The position numbers were made by a program, and so were the translations under genes. A stretch of DNA of 55,165 bases from Kangiellaceae bacterium. Lineage in GTDB: Bacteria > Pseudomonadota > Gammaproteobacteria > Enterobacterales > Kangiellaceae. Below, in pieces: positions 8,444 to 16,429 of the stretch. Where the stretch lies: the NCBI GenBank assembly GCA_013373015.1, contig JABXIQ010000041.1, positions 1 to 55,165 of the forward strand, in the 5' to 3' direction. The stretch's first letter is position 1. Every line of letters starts with the position of its first letter. Under the pieces are notes generated by a model that was not told where the DNA came from, did not search any database, and worked only from the letters and a program-made list of their open reading frames with translations.

Positions 8444-9493
8444 CTAATCAAACAGATCTTTATTGGTTTTGCCATCAGTATCGCCATCGGACTGTTTATA
8501 ATTTAAGCCAAAGTGCTGATACGCGTGTTGCGTAGCAACTCGTCCTCTTGGCGTGCGCTGAATAAAACCTTGCTGGATTAGATAGGGTTCAAGCACATCA
8601 TCAATCGTATCTCGTTCTTCGCCAATCGCGGCCGCCAAGGTATCTAAACCCACAGGTCCGCCAGCAAATTTTTCAATAATGGTTAACAATAATTTGCGAT
8701 CCATCATATCGAAACCTTTATCATCAACGTCCAGCATATCGAGCGCACGATCCGCCACTTGCTGAGAAATCAAACCATCAGATTTGATTTCGGCATAATC
8801 ACGTACACGACGTAATAACCTATTTGCTATTCGCGGCGTTCCGCGCGAACGTTTTGCCACTTCACGCGCGCCAGCCTCTTGAATATCTAACTGTAGGATA
8901 TTGGCTGAACGCATAACAATTGTAGTCAAATCTTCTAAACCATAAAACTCAAGGCGTTGCACAATACCAAAGCGATCGCGCAATGGGGATGTCAAAGAGC
9001 CTGCTCGAGTGGTCGCCCCCACTAAAGTAAATGGCGGTAAATCAAGCTTGATCGAACGTGCTGCAGGGCCTTCACCAATCATAATATCCAGCTGATAGTC
9101 TTCCATCGCTGGATACAAAACTTCTTCCACATGCGGGCTAAGTCTATGAATTTCATCGATAAACAATACATCATTGGGTTCAAGATTGGTCAGCATAGCC
9201 GCTAAATCGCCTGCTTTTTCCAATACGGGACCCGAAGTATGTTTGATATTCACCCCCATTTCATTGGCGATGATATTGGACAGAGTTGTCTTGCCCAATC
9301 CTGGAGGGCCAAAAATCAATACGTGATCAAGCGCCTCTTTGCGTAATTTGGCCGCTTGAAGGAAAATTTCCATCTGCTCTTTGACTTTTTGTTGCCCAAC
9401 ATACTCATCAAGGCTGGTAGGACGTATCGCGCGATCAAACTGATCTTCATCAGCAATTTCGGCAGGATTTATTATTCTATCGTGCTCAATCAT
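8444..9493 (-). CDS. ruvB: Holliday junction branch migration ATPase RuvB
   Basis: A 349-residue AAA+ motor that drives branch migration with RuvA. Walker [10 protein letters not shown] is at residues 62-70, Walker B is LFIDEIHR, and sensor and arginine-finger regions follow ([18 protein letters not shown]). The C-terminal winged helix ends [15 protein letters not shown]. It lies 72 bp upstream of ybgC, as is common. Its usual partner ruvA is 8.4 kb away at 17903, with unrelated genes between. Confidence 0.98.
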   Translation of the reverse strand: MIEHDRIINPAEIADEDQFDRAIRPTSLDEYVGQQKVKEQMEIFLQAAKLRKEALDHVLIFGPPGLGKTTLSNIIANEMGVNIKHTSGPVLEKAGDLAAMLTNLEPNDVLFIDEIHRLSPHVEEVLYPAMEDYQLDIMIGEGPAARSIKLDLPPFTLVGATTRAGSLTSPLRDRFGIVQRLEFYGLEDLTTIVMRSANILQLDIQEAGAREVAKRSRGTPRIANRLLRRVRDYAEIKSDGLISQQVADRALDMLDVDDKGFDMMDRKLLLTIIEKFAGGPVGLDTLAAAIGEERDTIDDVLEPYLIQQGFIQRTPRGRVATQHAYQHFGLNYKQSDGDTDGKTNKDLFD

Positions 9494-9638
9494 TAACGTT
9501 TATCGAATAACCTAGTTAAATTACGGGTAAAAATTGATAACTTATTGATATCATTATTTATTGGCACCTAGTCTAACAAGTGTTTTGACGATAGGGAACT
9601 GGCAAACAGCGGATTTCCATAATTGGTCATAATTCTTT

Positions 9639-9668
9639 GTGGATACCGCGGTCAAGCCGCGGTATGAC
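9639..9668 (+). repeat. Palindromic repeat, copy A
   Basis: A 30-bp unit starting TGTGGATACCGCGG. Its core is a self-complementary 9-bp stem ATACCGCGG / CCGCGGTAT around TCAAG. An inverted copy lies about 90 bp away at 9757-9787. The two can each fold alone or pair with each other. The spacer between them looks otherwise empty. Confidence 0.85.
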
Positions 9669-9756
9669 GGGAGTAAATTTTGTAATCGTAACCAGTTTCG
9701 GCTAATTATCTATCAACTCAAAATTAATATAACTGTACCACTTTTGCATAAATTCT

Positions 9757-9787
9757 GTCATACCGCGGCTTGACCGCGGTATCCACA
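9757..9787 (-). repeat. Palindromic repeat, copy B (inverted)
   Basis: Reverse-complement copy of the unit at 9639-9668, starting GTCATACCGCGG. The 338-bp gap between ruvB and yheS (9494-9831) holds only these two repeats. I see no gene or clear promoter in it. The high-G+C cores stand out from their AT-rich surroundings. Confidence 0.85.
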
Positions 9788-9831
9788 GTACAGATCTGTA
9801 CTTTTTTGTGCTCCGGAGTACAACAGTTGAT

Positions 9832-11751
9832 TTAGCTTAAACCTTCCAACTCTTCATTAAGCATCAACCAGTCTTCTTCAAGCTGCTCAATCTGTTGATT
9901 GACCTGATTATATTCAGAAGTCAGTTCCAACATTTTTCCTTTATTAGCTTCTTCATACAAACTGGGATCAGCCATCAATTCATCCAACTCAAGTTTGCGT
10001 TGTTGTAAGGCTTCTAATTGCTGTTCTAGTTTTTTTAGTTTGTTTCTAAGTGGTTGTAATTGCTTACGTTTTTCAGCATCCAACTTGCGCTGTTCTTTGC
10101 GAGAAACACTATTTTCAAGTTCATTAGTAATATTTTCTGCAACCGCCTTAGCGCTATTCTTTTGCTCAAGCGCATCTTCAAGCGACCATTTTGCATAATC
10201 GTCCAAATCACCCGTAAAGGACTCAACACGACCATTGGCCACCAAATACAAATCATCACAAACCGTTCTGATCATATGTCTATCGTGAGAAACCAATAGC
10301 ATCGCACCTTGAAATGCTTGAAACGCCATAGTCATAGCATGACGCATTTCTAAATCCAAATGGTTGGTAGGTTCATCGAGCAACAATAGATTGGGTTTAG
10401 AATAGACCAACATAGCCAACACCAAACGCGCCTTTTCTCCACCTGAAAATGGCGCAACAGGCTCCAATGCCTTATCGCCATTAAAATCAAAACCACCTAA
10501 GAAATTACGCAACTCTTGCTCAGTAGCATCAGGGTAATCACGCTGTAAATGCTGCAGTGGCGACATTTCGGGGTGCAACTGCTCTAATTGATGCTGGGCA
10601 AAATAACCGATCTTGATATTTTTGGCGGCAACTTTTTCGCCAGCCGCAATCACCAATTCATCCGCTAACACCTTGATTAACGTAGACTTACCCGCACCAT
10701 TTTTGCCAAGCAATCCAATTCTATCGCCCGGCATCAAAGAAAAACCAACGCTATTTAATATTGGATTAAAGCCTTGTTCAGTGTCATAACCTGCTTGTAC
10801 ACCTTTAAGTTGCAATAATGGGCTTGGCACATGTCCCAACTCAGGGAAACTAAAATCAAATGGTGAGTCCACATGCGCTGGCGCAATCAACTGCATACGC
10901 TCCAAAGCCTTAACTCGACTTTGCGCCTGCTTGGCCTTACTGGCTTTGGCTTTAAAGCGGGTGACAAAAGATTGCATATGAGCGATTTCTTTCTGCTGAC
11001 GCTCAAACTGCGATTGTTGCTGCGAGAGATGTTCTGCACGCTGAATTTCAAAATCTGAGTAATTACCGCTGTATAATTTAATGGCTTGTTGTTCAATATG
11101 TGCCACGCGATTGACGATACGATCAAGAAAATCCCGATCGTGTGAAATTAACATGATCGCGCCCTGATAAGCTCGCAGCCACTTTTCAAGCCATACCACA
11201 GCTTCTAAATCCAAGTGGTTAGTCGGCTCATCAAGCAACAACAAATCCGAACGACACATTAAAGCTTGTGCCAAATTCAAGCGCATACGCCAACCACCCG
11301 AAAAACTCGAAACAGGCAATTGCTCCTGCGCAGCACTAAAACCTAAACCATGCATTAAAGCTCCAGCACGTGAACGTGCTGAATAACCATCAATCGTGTC
11401 CAATTTTTGATGCAGTTCCGCAACTTTAAGTCCATCTTCCTTTAGTTCAGCCTGCTCAAGCTGCTGCTCAATAGCGCATAATTCCTCATCGCCCTGTAGT
11501 ACATATTCCAAAGCAGCAATATCAACCGATGGCGTTTCCTGACGTACGCTCGCAGTGGTAATGCCATTAGACATGGCAAAATTACCCTCATCTTCCTCAA
11601 GCTCACCGCGCACTAAAGCAAACAACGACGACTTGCCTGTACCATTAGCCCCTGTCACCCCCACCTTATCTTGAGGATTAACAATAAAACTGGCTTGCTC
11701 GAACAGCACCTTTTTACCGCGACGCAGCGACGTATTTTCGAAGAAAAGCAT
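9832..11751 (-). CDS. yheS: ABC-F family ATPase YheS
   Basis: A 639-residue soluble protein with two ABC nucleotide-binding domains and no membrane spans. Walker A sites are GANGTGKSS (about 34-42) and GKNGAGKST. The ABC signatures are SSFSGGWRMRL and APFSGGEKARL, and both Walker B sites read LLLLDEPTNHLDLE. The C-terminal tail (about 540-639) is a Lys/Glu/Leu coiled coil. Length, domain linker (AHVDSPFDFSF) and tail match E. coli YheS rather than Uup or EttA. ABC-F proteins bind the ribosomal E site and regulate or rescue translation. It is divergent from the GHKL gene. Confidence 0.9.
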   Translation of the reverse strand: MLFFENTSLRRGKKVLFEQASFIVNPQDKVGVTGANGTGKSSLFALVRGELEEDEGNFAMSNGITTASVRQETPSVDIAALEYVLQGDEELCAIEQQLEQAELKEDGLKVAELHQKLDTIDGYSARSRAGALMHGLGFSAAQEQLPVSSFSGGWRMRLNLAQALMCRSDLLLLDEPTNHLDLEAVVWLEKWLRAYQGAIMLISHDRDFLDRIVNRVAHIEQQAIKLYSGNYSDFEIQRAEHLSQQQSQFERQQKEIAHMQSFVTRFKAKASKAKQAQSRVKALERMQLIAPAHVDSPFDFSFPELGHVPSPLLQLKGVQAGYDTEQGFNPILNSVGFSLMPGDRIGLLGKNGAGKSTLIKVLADELVIAAGEKVAAKNIKIGYFAQHQLEQLHPEMSPLQHLQRDYPDATEQELRNFLGGFDFNGDKALEPVAPFSGGEKARLVLAMLVYSKPNLLLLDEPTNHLDLEMRHAMTMAFQAFQGAMLLVSHDRHMIRTVCDDLYLVANGRVESFTGDLDDYAKWSLEDALEQKNSAKAVAENITNELENSVSRKEQRKLDAEKRKQLQPLRNKLKKLEQQLEALQQRKLELDELMADPSLYEEANKGKMLELTSEYNQVNQQIEQLEEDWLMLNEELEGLS

Positions 11752-11965
11752 GGATTAGCTTAGAAATCTCAAGGATAAATAATTAGTGCAGGCATTATAT
11801 AAGGCAGTGCTTTTTGTACAAGAATTTCCGTTAGGTTGCTTAATAATTTGATTATTCACCAGTATTTGCATAAATCATTGTTTTTGTTAGTATCATCTAA
11901 GTATTAAGGAGTTCCCCACATCTACACTGTTATGCGTAATAATTAATAAGTCAAAGGATTAGATA

Positions 11966-13732
11966 GTGAAAGAAATAACATTTCAAGTTGATACTAGACT
12001 AGCAAAGCTTCTCTCACAAAATTATAGGTCAACTGAAAGAGCTTTAAAGGAATTAGTGGATAATGCATGGGATGCTGATGCAGAATCAGTAAATATTTTA
12101 CTTCCAGAACCTATGTCAAAAACTCCAATTGTAGTTCATGATACGGGTTCAGGCATGACGGAAGAGGAACTTTTACGAGAGTATTTATTCATAGCTAGTG
12201 ATCGCAGAAAAAGAAGAGGTGAACTAACCGCTGAGAAAAAGAGAAAGGTCAAAGGGAAAAAAGGTATAGGCAAGTTTGCTGGGTTAATGATCGCAAAAGT
12301 GATGAAGCTCGAAACTTGGTCACGAGGTAAAAAGTGTGAGTTTTCGATTAAAACGACTGACTTTGAAAACGCAACAGATATTGAAGATTTGCCCATTGAT
12401 TTGACTGTTGAGGATTGTGACAGAGAGATAAAAGGAACCAAGGTTACGCTATCAGAGCTTATTCAAGGATTATCGTTTCCAAACCCAGAAAAATTCAGAC
12501 AACTTTTACTTCAGGAATATGGTCGCGAAGAAGGATTCAAGGTTGAGGTTAATCAAAAAGCTTTAGGGATTGACGATATACAAGGAAACTACACTAAACA
12601 TCAAGCTGATTTGCCGTCTGCTGGCGCTATAAAACTAGAATTTACCGTCTCTAATCAAAAAGGGAAGCTCAAACAACCAGGTATATCTATTCGCGTAGGC
12701 GGTAAAATAGTAGGAAGCCCAGACTTTTTTGGGCTAGATAAAGAGGAAGATTTTCCGCCCAAACTGCTTGAAAAAATCTATGGTGAAGTAGAAGTAGATG
12801 GTTTATTCGACCACGTAACTGCTGACTGGGGTGCCCTAGTTGAAAATAGTGAACTATACCAAGAAGTGTCTGAGTATATTCGCCCAATAATTAAGAAAAA
12901 AGTGAAAGAAGAATATGGGCGTGAGATGAATCTTGCTCAGGCCAGATTAAAGAAGCGGATAAACGAAAGACTTTCCCAACTGCCAGAATATAAGAGGCAG
13001 TACGCCGATAAGGCCATTAAATCAATTCTAGGTAGATATTATGGCGAACCTGAAACAAAAGTAGAGCCCATTGTTGGAGTGTTGTTGGATGCTCTTGAAA
13101 GAACAGACTATAGAGCGGTTCTAGACTATATTCACGAGGCGGAACATTCAGATATTGCAAAACTGGCGGAAGCTTTAGCAGAATTTGGTTTGGCTGAGAT
13201 AGCTATAGTCGGTGAACAGGCGAAAAGCAGACTAGAGTTTCTCGATAGATTTGAAGAATTATGTAAAAACTCAGATACAGAAGAAAGTGTTGTTCACTCA
13301 GCACTTGAAAAGAGTTTGTGGGTCTTTGGCGTTAAATATTCTATGTTCAGCAGCAACAAGACATTAAAGCGACAGGTAGAGGGATATCTTGGCAAAAAGT
13401 TTACGGGTGAAAGAGCAAACAAAAGGCCAGATCTATTATTAAGTGTAAATTATGCAAATGAGTATCTTCTTCTTGAATTCAAGCGACCGAGCCATAACTT
13501 GAGATATAAAGATTATCAGCAAGCAACAGCATATAGGAATGACTTTGTACCCTACACTGAAGCCGCGGAAATGAAAATTATCTTAGTAGGCGGAAAAAGA
13601 GGGCAAGATCTTCCACCTCACTACAATAAAGAGCCTAACACCGAAGTTTTTATATTCGATGAAATAATCTCTAGTGCTAGGAATCAATTAAATTGGCTTT
13701 TAACCGAGCTTGGTGGAGAAGCTCATGCGTAG
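11966..13732 (+). CDS. GHKL-type ATPase fused to a PD-(D/E)xK-like nuclease domain; candidate defence protein
   Basis: A 588-residue protein with no close match that I can name. The N-terminus is a GHKL (Hsp90/MutL/MORC) ATPase: N-box ELVDNAWDA (29-37), then HDTGSGM (58-64, the DxGxG lid-binding motif), and KGKKGIGKFAG (96-106). A middle region (about 200-300) resembles the transducer domain of such ATPases. A helical charged segment follows (about 300-390). The C-terminal 120 residues contain RPD (487-489), then EFKRP (504-508), spaced like the PD...ExK metal site of restriction-like nucleases. MORC/MutL-like ATPases joined to nucleases are known from bacterial conflict systems, so defence is a reasonable inference, not shown. 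It stands alone on the plus strand among minus-strand genes. Confidence 0.7.
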   Translation: MKEITFQVDTRLAKLLSQNYRSTERALKELVDNAWDADAESVNILLPEPMSKTPIVVHDTGSGMTEEELLREYLFIASDRRKRRGELTAEKKRKVKGKKGIGKFAGLMIAKVMKLETWSRGKKCEFSIKTTDFENATDIEDLPIDLTVEDCDREIKGTKVTLSELIQGLSFPNPEKFRQLLLQEYGREEGFKVEVNQKALGIDDIQGNYTKHQADLPSAGAIKLEFTVSNQKGKLKQPGISIRVGGKIVGSPDFFGLDKEEDFPPKLLEKIYGEVEVDGLFDHVTADWGALVENSELYQEVSEYIRPIIKKKVKEEYGREMNLAQARLKKRINERLSQLPEYKRQYADKAIKSILGRYYGEPETKVEPIVGVLLDALERTDYRAVLDYIHEAEHSDIAKLAEALAEFGLAEIAIVGEQAKSRLEFLDRFEELCKNSDTEESVVHSALEKSLWVFGVKYSMFSSNKTLKRQVEGYLGKKFTGERANKRPDLLLSVNYANEYLLLEFKRPSHNLRYKDYQQATAYRNDFVPYTEAAEMKIILVGGKRGQDLPPHYNKEPNTEVFIFDEIISSARNQLNWLLTELGGEAHA

Positions 13733-13773
13733 AAACATATAACGAGTCAAAGCACACAAACGTAGCCCACACC

Positions 13774-14022
13774 CTAATGCTGCAATGCTGACTTTAGCTG
13801 CTCAGGATTATTGGTGGTTATCACGAGTTGACGTGTTTCACCTTTGATATCTAAAACAATTGCCTCTTTAGCGCGGCCAACAAAACCTGTTTGCTTCAAA
13901 CCAAAACGATAGCCAAATCCTAAAAAATCAGTCGCTGGGTTGCCTACATAATCGGTAACTTGCTCAATATCAGTTAACTTAATATTCTTTTTCCCAACCC
14001 ACGAGCCTAAATTTACTAATAA
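13774..14022 (-). pseudogene. 5'-truncated duplicate of the membrane/PH-like protein gene at 15864
   Basis: Positions 13783-14022 match 15870-16109 over about 240 bp with about 11 mismatches by eye (near 95%). The match covers the last ~80 codons of the intact gene, in the same orientation. The reading frame stays open to a TAG at 13774-13776 (the last residues become LKSALQH instead of LKSALR), but both membrane helices and the start codon are missing. It ends abruptly after ACTAATAA, where a copy of the GGTCRGAGAC repeat begins. This accounts for most of the gap between the GHKL gene and the beta-helix gene. Confidence 0.85.
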
Positions 14023-14023
14023 C

Positions 14024-14083
14024 TAAAAGGGTCGGAGACAAAACATAGTGATTCTCATTAATAAGTGGCTCTGCTCCTTTTGA
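14024..14083 (+). repeat. GGTCRGAGAC repeat, left copy
   Basis: A segment of about 60 bp beginning CTAAAAGGGTCGGAGACAAA and ending in CTCCTTTT. It aligns over its whole length with 15809-15867, at roughly three-quarters identity by eye, in the same orientation. The ends are partly complementary (AAAGGG near the start, CCTTTT at the end). The two copies flank the beta-helix gene as direct repeats. Confidence 0.7.
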
Positions 14084-14091
14084 GCATTGTT

Positions 14092-15603
14092 TTATGGGAT
14101 CGGATTTCTAAATTTAAATTCATAAGCACCGATATCGCAAAGACTGTCACGACTTATATATCGTTGGTCATATCTCAAATCACACTCAATTACTCCAGCA
14201 TTATGTGCCGAGCTTCCTGCGCCGATAGGATGAGTTTTGGTGTTCCCGCCGTAATAACCAAAGCTTTGCAGCCCAGGATCGGCGAAGATTAGATTACTTG
14301 GGTAATACCAAACTTGAATAATATTGCAATAAGAAGTGTTAGTAATAATGTTATCACCTCTTATGATAACCCCTGCGGAACAGTCGCTAGGATTATTGTT
14401 GGCTAAAATAGTATTCAATAGTGTGAAATTAGCTGAACTTGAATTACCGACTAAAGCACCGCCAGAATTCGAGTTATTATTAGCTAATGTCACATGATTT
14501 AATAATATTCTAGGATTAGTATCATTGGGTACATATATGGCGGCCCCTCTCACAGCAGAATTGCCAGAAATAGTTGTATTCTCGATAGTCATATCGACAG
14601 AATCACCATATACATCAATAGCTCCTCCCACATAATCTGACCGATTGTTTCCAAAGGACGAGTGAGCAATTTTTATTTTCCCAACAGAGTACGATATCAG
14701 AGCTCCACCTACTCTATCAGCATAGTTATCATCAAATTCTGTTGTTTTAATGTCTACATCAATTTCATTACCTAAATAAATAGCTCCCGCCTGTAGAGAG
14801 GCGCGATTGCCTATAAATTTACTATTACTAATCGCTAACTCTTTATTTATTGCCATCATTGCTCCACCAACAGAGGCAAAGTTATTTCTGAACTGGACAG
14901 AAGAGAAACTCGCATAGTCGACATTTGGCGGTATATAAACAGCACCACCAGTACCGGCACTATTACCAATAAAATTAGAATTTTTAATAGTCACTCTCGA
15001 CGCAAGATTAGAATTATCTAAGGCGTCAGCATGTATAGCAGCACCTGTACCATCTATTGCTTGATTAAAATAAAAATCACTATCAGAAACATCAAGCGAG
15101 AAACTACTAGTAATAGCACCGCCCATAGGAGTCGCCTCGTAGTTATAGCGTTCTGCTATGTTGTTAATAAATTGGCAATTTTCTATACTTAGCAAGCTGG
15201 TTTTATCGGAATTAAATGATCTCGCTAAAATAGCGGCTCCCGCATCAGCATGCGATGCTTTGACCTTTCCATTAACGAAGCTAAGATTCTTGAGTGTTAT
15301 TTTTTTATAGCTAGTGGTCCTAAAATAAAAAATTCGACTATTTCCGTTGGCATCAATAATCACCGCATCAGGAGATAAAGCTCGAATGATTAGGCTTTTA
15401 TTGGAGATATAGATTTGTCCAAGCGTAAGCGTTATCCTGCCACTACCTTTGATGATAATCTCATCTCCAGAACTCGCTTGAGATATTGCGCCTCGTAACG
15501 ATTTAGAAGAATAATTATCAGAAAAATCAGTAACATAGTGTGTTGCGGCTACCGACATCTGAGAAAAAAGAATTAATAGAAGCGAAAAAAATAGTTTTTT
15601 CAT
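14092..15603 (-). CDS. Exported right-handed beta-helix protein (choice-of-anchor Q-like)
   Basis: A 503-residue secreted protein of unknown target. I chose the ATG at 15603 (MKKLFFSLLLILFSQMSVAA, a clear signal peptide) with GGGG upstream, over a TTG at 15624. The start of the mature part (TDFSDNYSSKSLRGAISQAS, then DEIIIKGSGRITL) is typical of polymorphic beta-helix proteins. The body has many short repeats of the form N-S-x-F-x-G-N-x-A-x-x-G-G-A, for example FIGNSAGTGGAVYIP and TISGNSAVRGAAIYVP. The C-terminus DIGAYEF is a common end of this class. No transmembrane anchor or sorting tail follows. It lies between two copies of a short repeat and two copies of a neighbouring gene, which suggests insertion. 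Confidence 0.8.
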   Translation of the reverse strand: MKKLFFSLLLILFSQMSVAATHYVTDFSDNYSSKSLRGAISQASSGDEIIIKGSGRITLTLGQIYISNKSLIIRALSPDAVIIDANGNSRIFYFRTTSYKKITLKNLSFVNGKVKASHADAGAAILARSFNSDKTSLLSIENCQFINNIAERYNYEATPMGGAITSSFSLDVSDSDFYFNQAIDGTGAAIHADALDNSNLASRVTIKNSNFIGNSAGTGGAVYIPPNVDYASFSSVQFRNNFASVGGAMMAINKELAISNSKFIGNRASLQAGAIYLGNEIDVDIKTTEFDDNYADRVGGALISYSVGKIKIAHSSFGNNRSDYVGGAIDVYGDSVDMTIENTTISGNSAVRGAAIYVPNDTNPRILLNHVTLANNNSNSGGALVGNSSSANFTLLNTILANNNPSDCSAGVIIRGDNIITNTSYCNIIQVWYYPSNLIFADPGLQSFGYYGGNTKTHPIGAGSSAHNAGVIECDLRYDQRYISRDSLCDIGAYEFKFRNPIP

Positions 15604-15784
15604 ACATACCCCAAATTTAAGCAACCCTGCAACTCATCCATGGCAGGTTTTACAGTAAACTAGTAACATTTTACCCCATAATATATAAGCAGACTCATAA
15701 GCACATTACCAGAACATACATCCTTTAAGCAATTCCTAGCACTAAATTAGAATAAGCTAAAAACTAAAGGGGAAAAGCTCAAGG

Positions 15785-15820
15785 AAAAGCTAAAGGGGTC
15801 AGAAAAGCTAAAGGGGTCAG
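15785..15820 (+). repeat. 18-bp tandem duplication
   Basis: Two exact, adjacent copies of AAAAGCTAAAGGGGTCAG (15785-15802, 15803-15820). A degenerate third unit precedes them (about 15770-15784). The second copy runs into the right GGTCRGAGAC repeat. This suggests slippage or stepwise accretion at the repeat edge. Confidence 0.85.
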
Positions 15821-15867
15821 AGACAAAATATAACAAGTCTCATTAACCAGTGACTTTGCCCTTTTAC
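15809..15867 (+). repeat. GGTCRGAGAC repeat, right copy
   Basis: Partner of 14024-14083. It contains a small stem GAGAC / GTCTC around AAAATATAACAA and wider complementary ends (GGGTCA with TGAC, AAAGGG with CCCTTTT). It overlaps the stop codon of the following minus-strand gene (15864-15866), so in that gene's transcript it is the 3' end. Confidence 0.7.
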
Positions 15868-16355
15868 CTCAATGCTGACTTTAGCTTCTCAGGATTATTG
15901 GTGGTTATCACGAGTTGACGTGTTTGACCTTTGATATCTAAAACAATTGCCTCTTTAGGGCGGCCAACAAAGCCTGTTTGCTTTAAACCAAAACGATAGC
16001 CAAAGCCTAAAAAGTCAGCCGCTGGATTGCCTACATAATCGGTAACTTGCTCAATATCAGTTAACTTAATATTCTTTTTCCCAACCCACGAACCTAAGTT
16101 TACTAATAATTCCTGGTCAGTAACCTTAATACGAATTCTCAAACGATAAACAAAATAGATAATCAAACCCACCAAAAGACACAACAGCAAGGCCATCTCA
16201 CTCGATATTGGTTTTTCACCAAAAGGCTTCTCTAAAACTGTTTGTGAATAGAAAATATAAGCAAATAAAAGAAACAATCCAACGTTGATCGCCACCACAG
16301 CCAGCAAAACCCACTGCGGCATAACTTGTTGAGATTCATGATATTTAATAGTCAT
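15864..16355 (-). CDS. Small membrane protein, two helices plus PH-like cytoplasmic domain
   Basis: A 163-residue protein of unknown function. Two membrane helices are visible (about 16-38, WVLLAVVAINVGLFLLFAYI; about 53-70, LLCLLVGLIIYFVYRLRI). The C-terminal ~90 residues look like a bacterial PH-type beta domain (VTDQELLVNLGSWVGKKNIKL, ending TTNNPEKLKSALR). The C-terminal part is duplicated in the truncated copy at 13774. The stop codon lies inside a repeat. No catalytic motif is visible. Confidence 0.7.
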   Translation of the reverse strand: MTIKYHESQQVMPQWVLLAVVAINVGLFLLFAYIFYSQTVLEKPFGEKPISSEMALLLCLLVGLIIYFVYRLRIRIKVTDQELLVNLGSWVGKKNIKLTDIEQVTDYVGNPAADFLGFGYRFGLKQTGFVGRPKEAIVLDIKGQTRQLVITTNNPEKLKSALR

Positions 16356-16429
16356 TTGAAGTTTGTTTAATGGTTTCTATAGTTTATTAACGCTAACGAT
16401 TAATATTTATTCCTTTAATTGATATTAGA

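Noticed and set aside
9623-9638. 16-bp identity TTGGTCATAATTCTTT with 21109-21124
   Set aside because: One shared 16-mer in 55 kb of AT-rich sequence is within chance, and flanks do not match.
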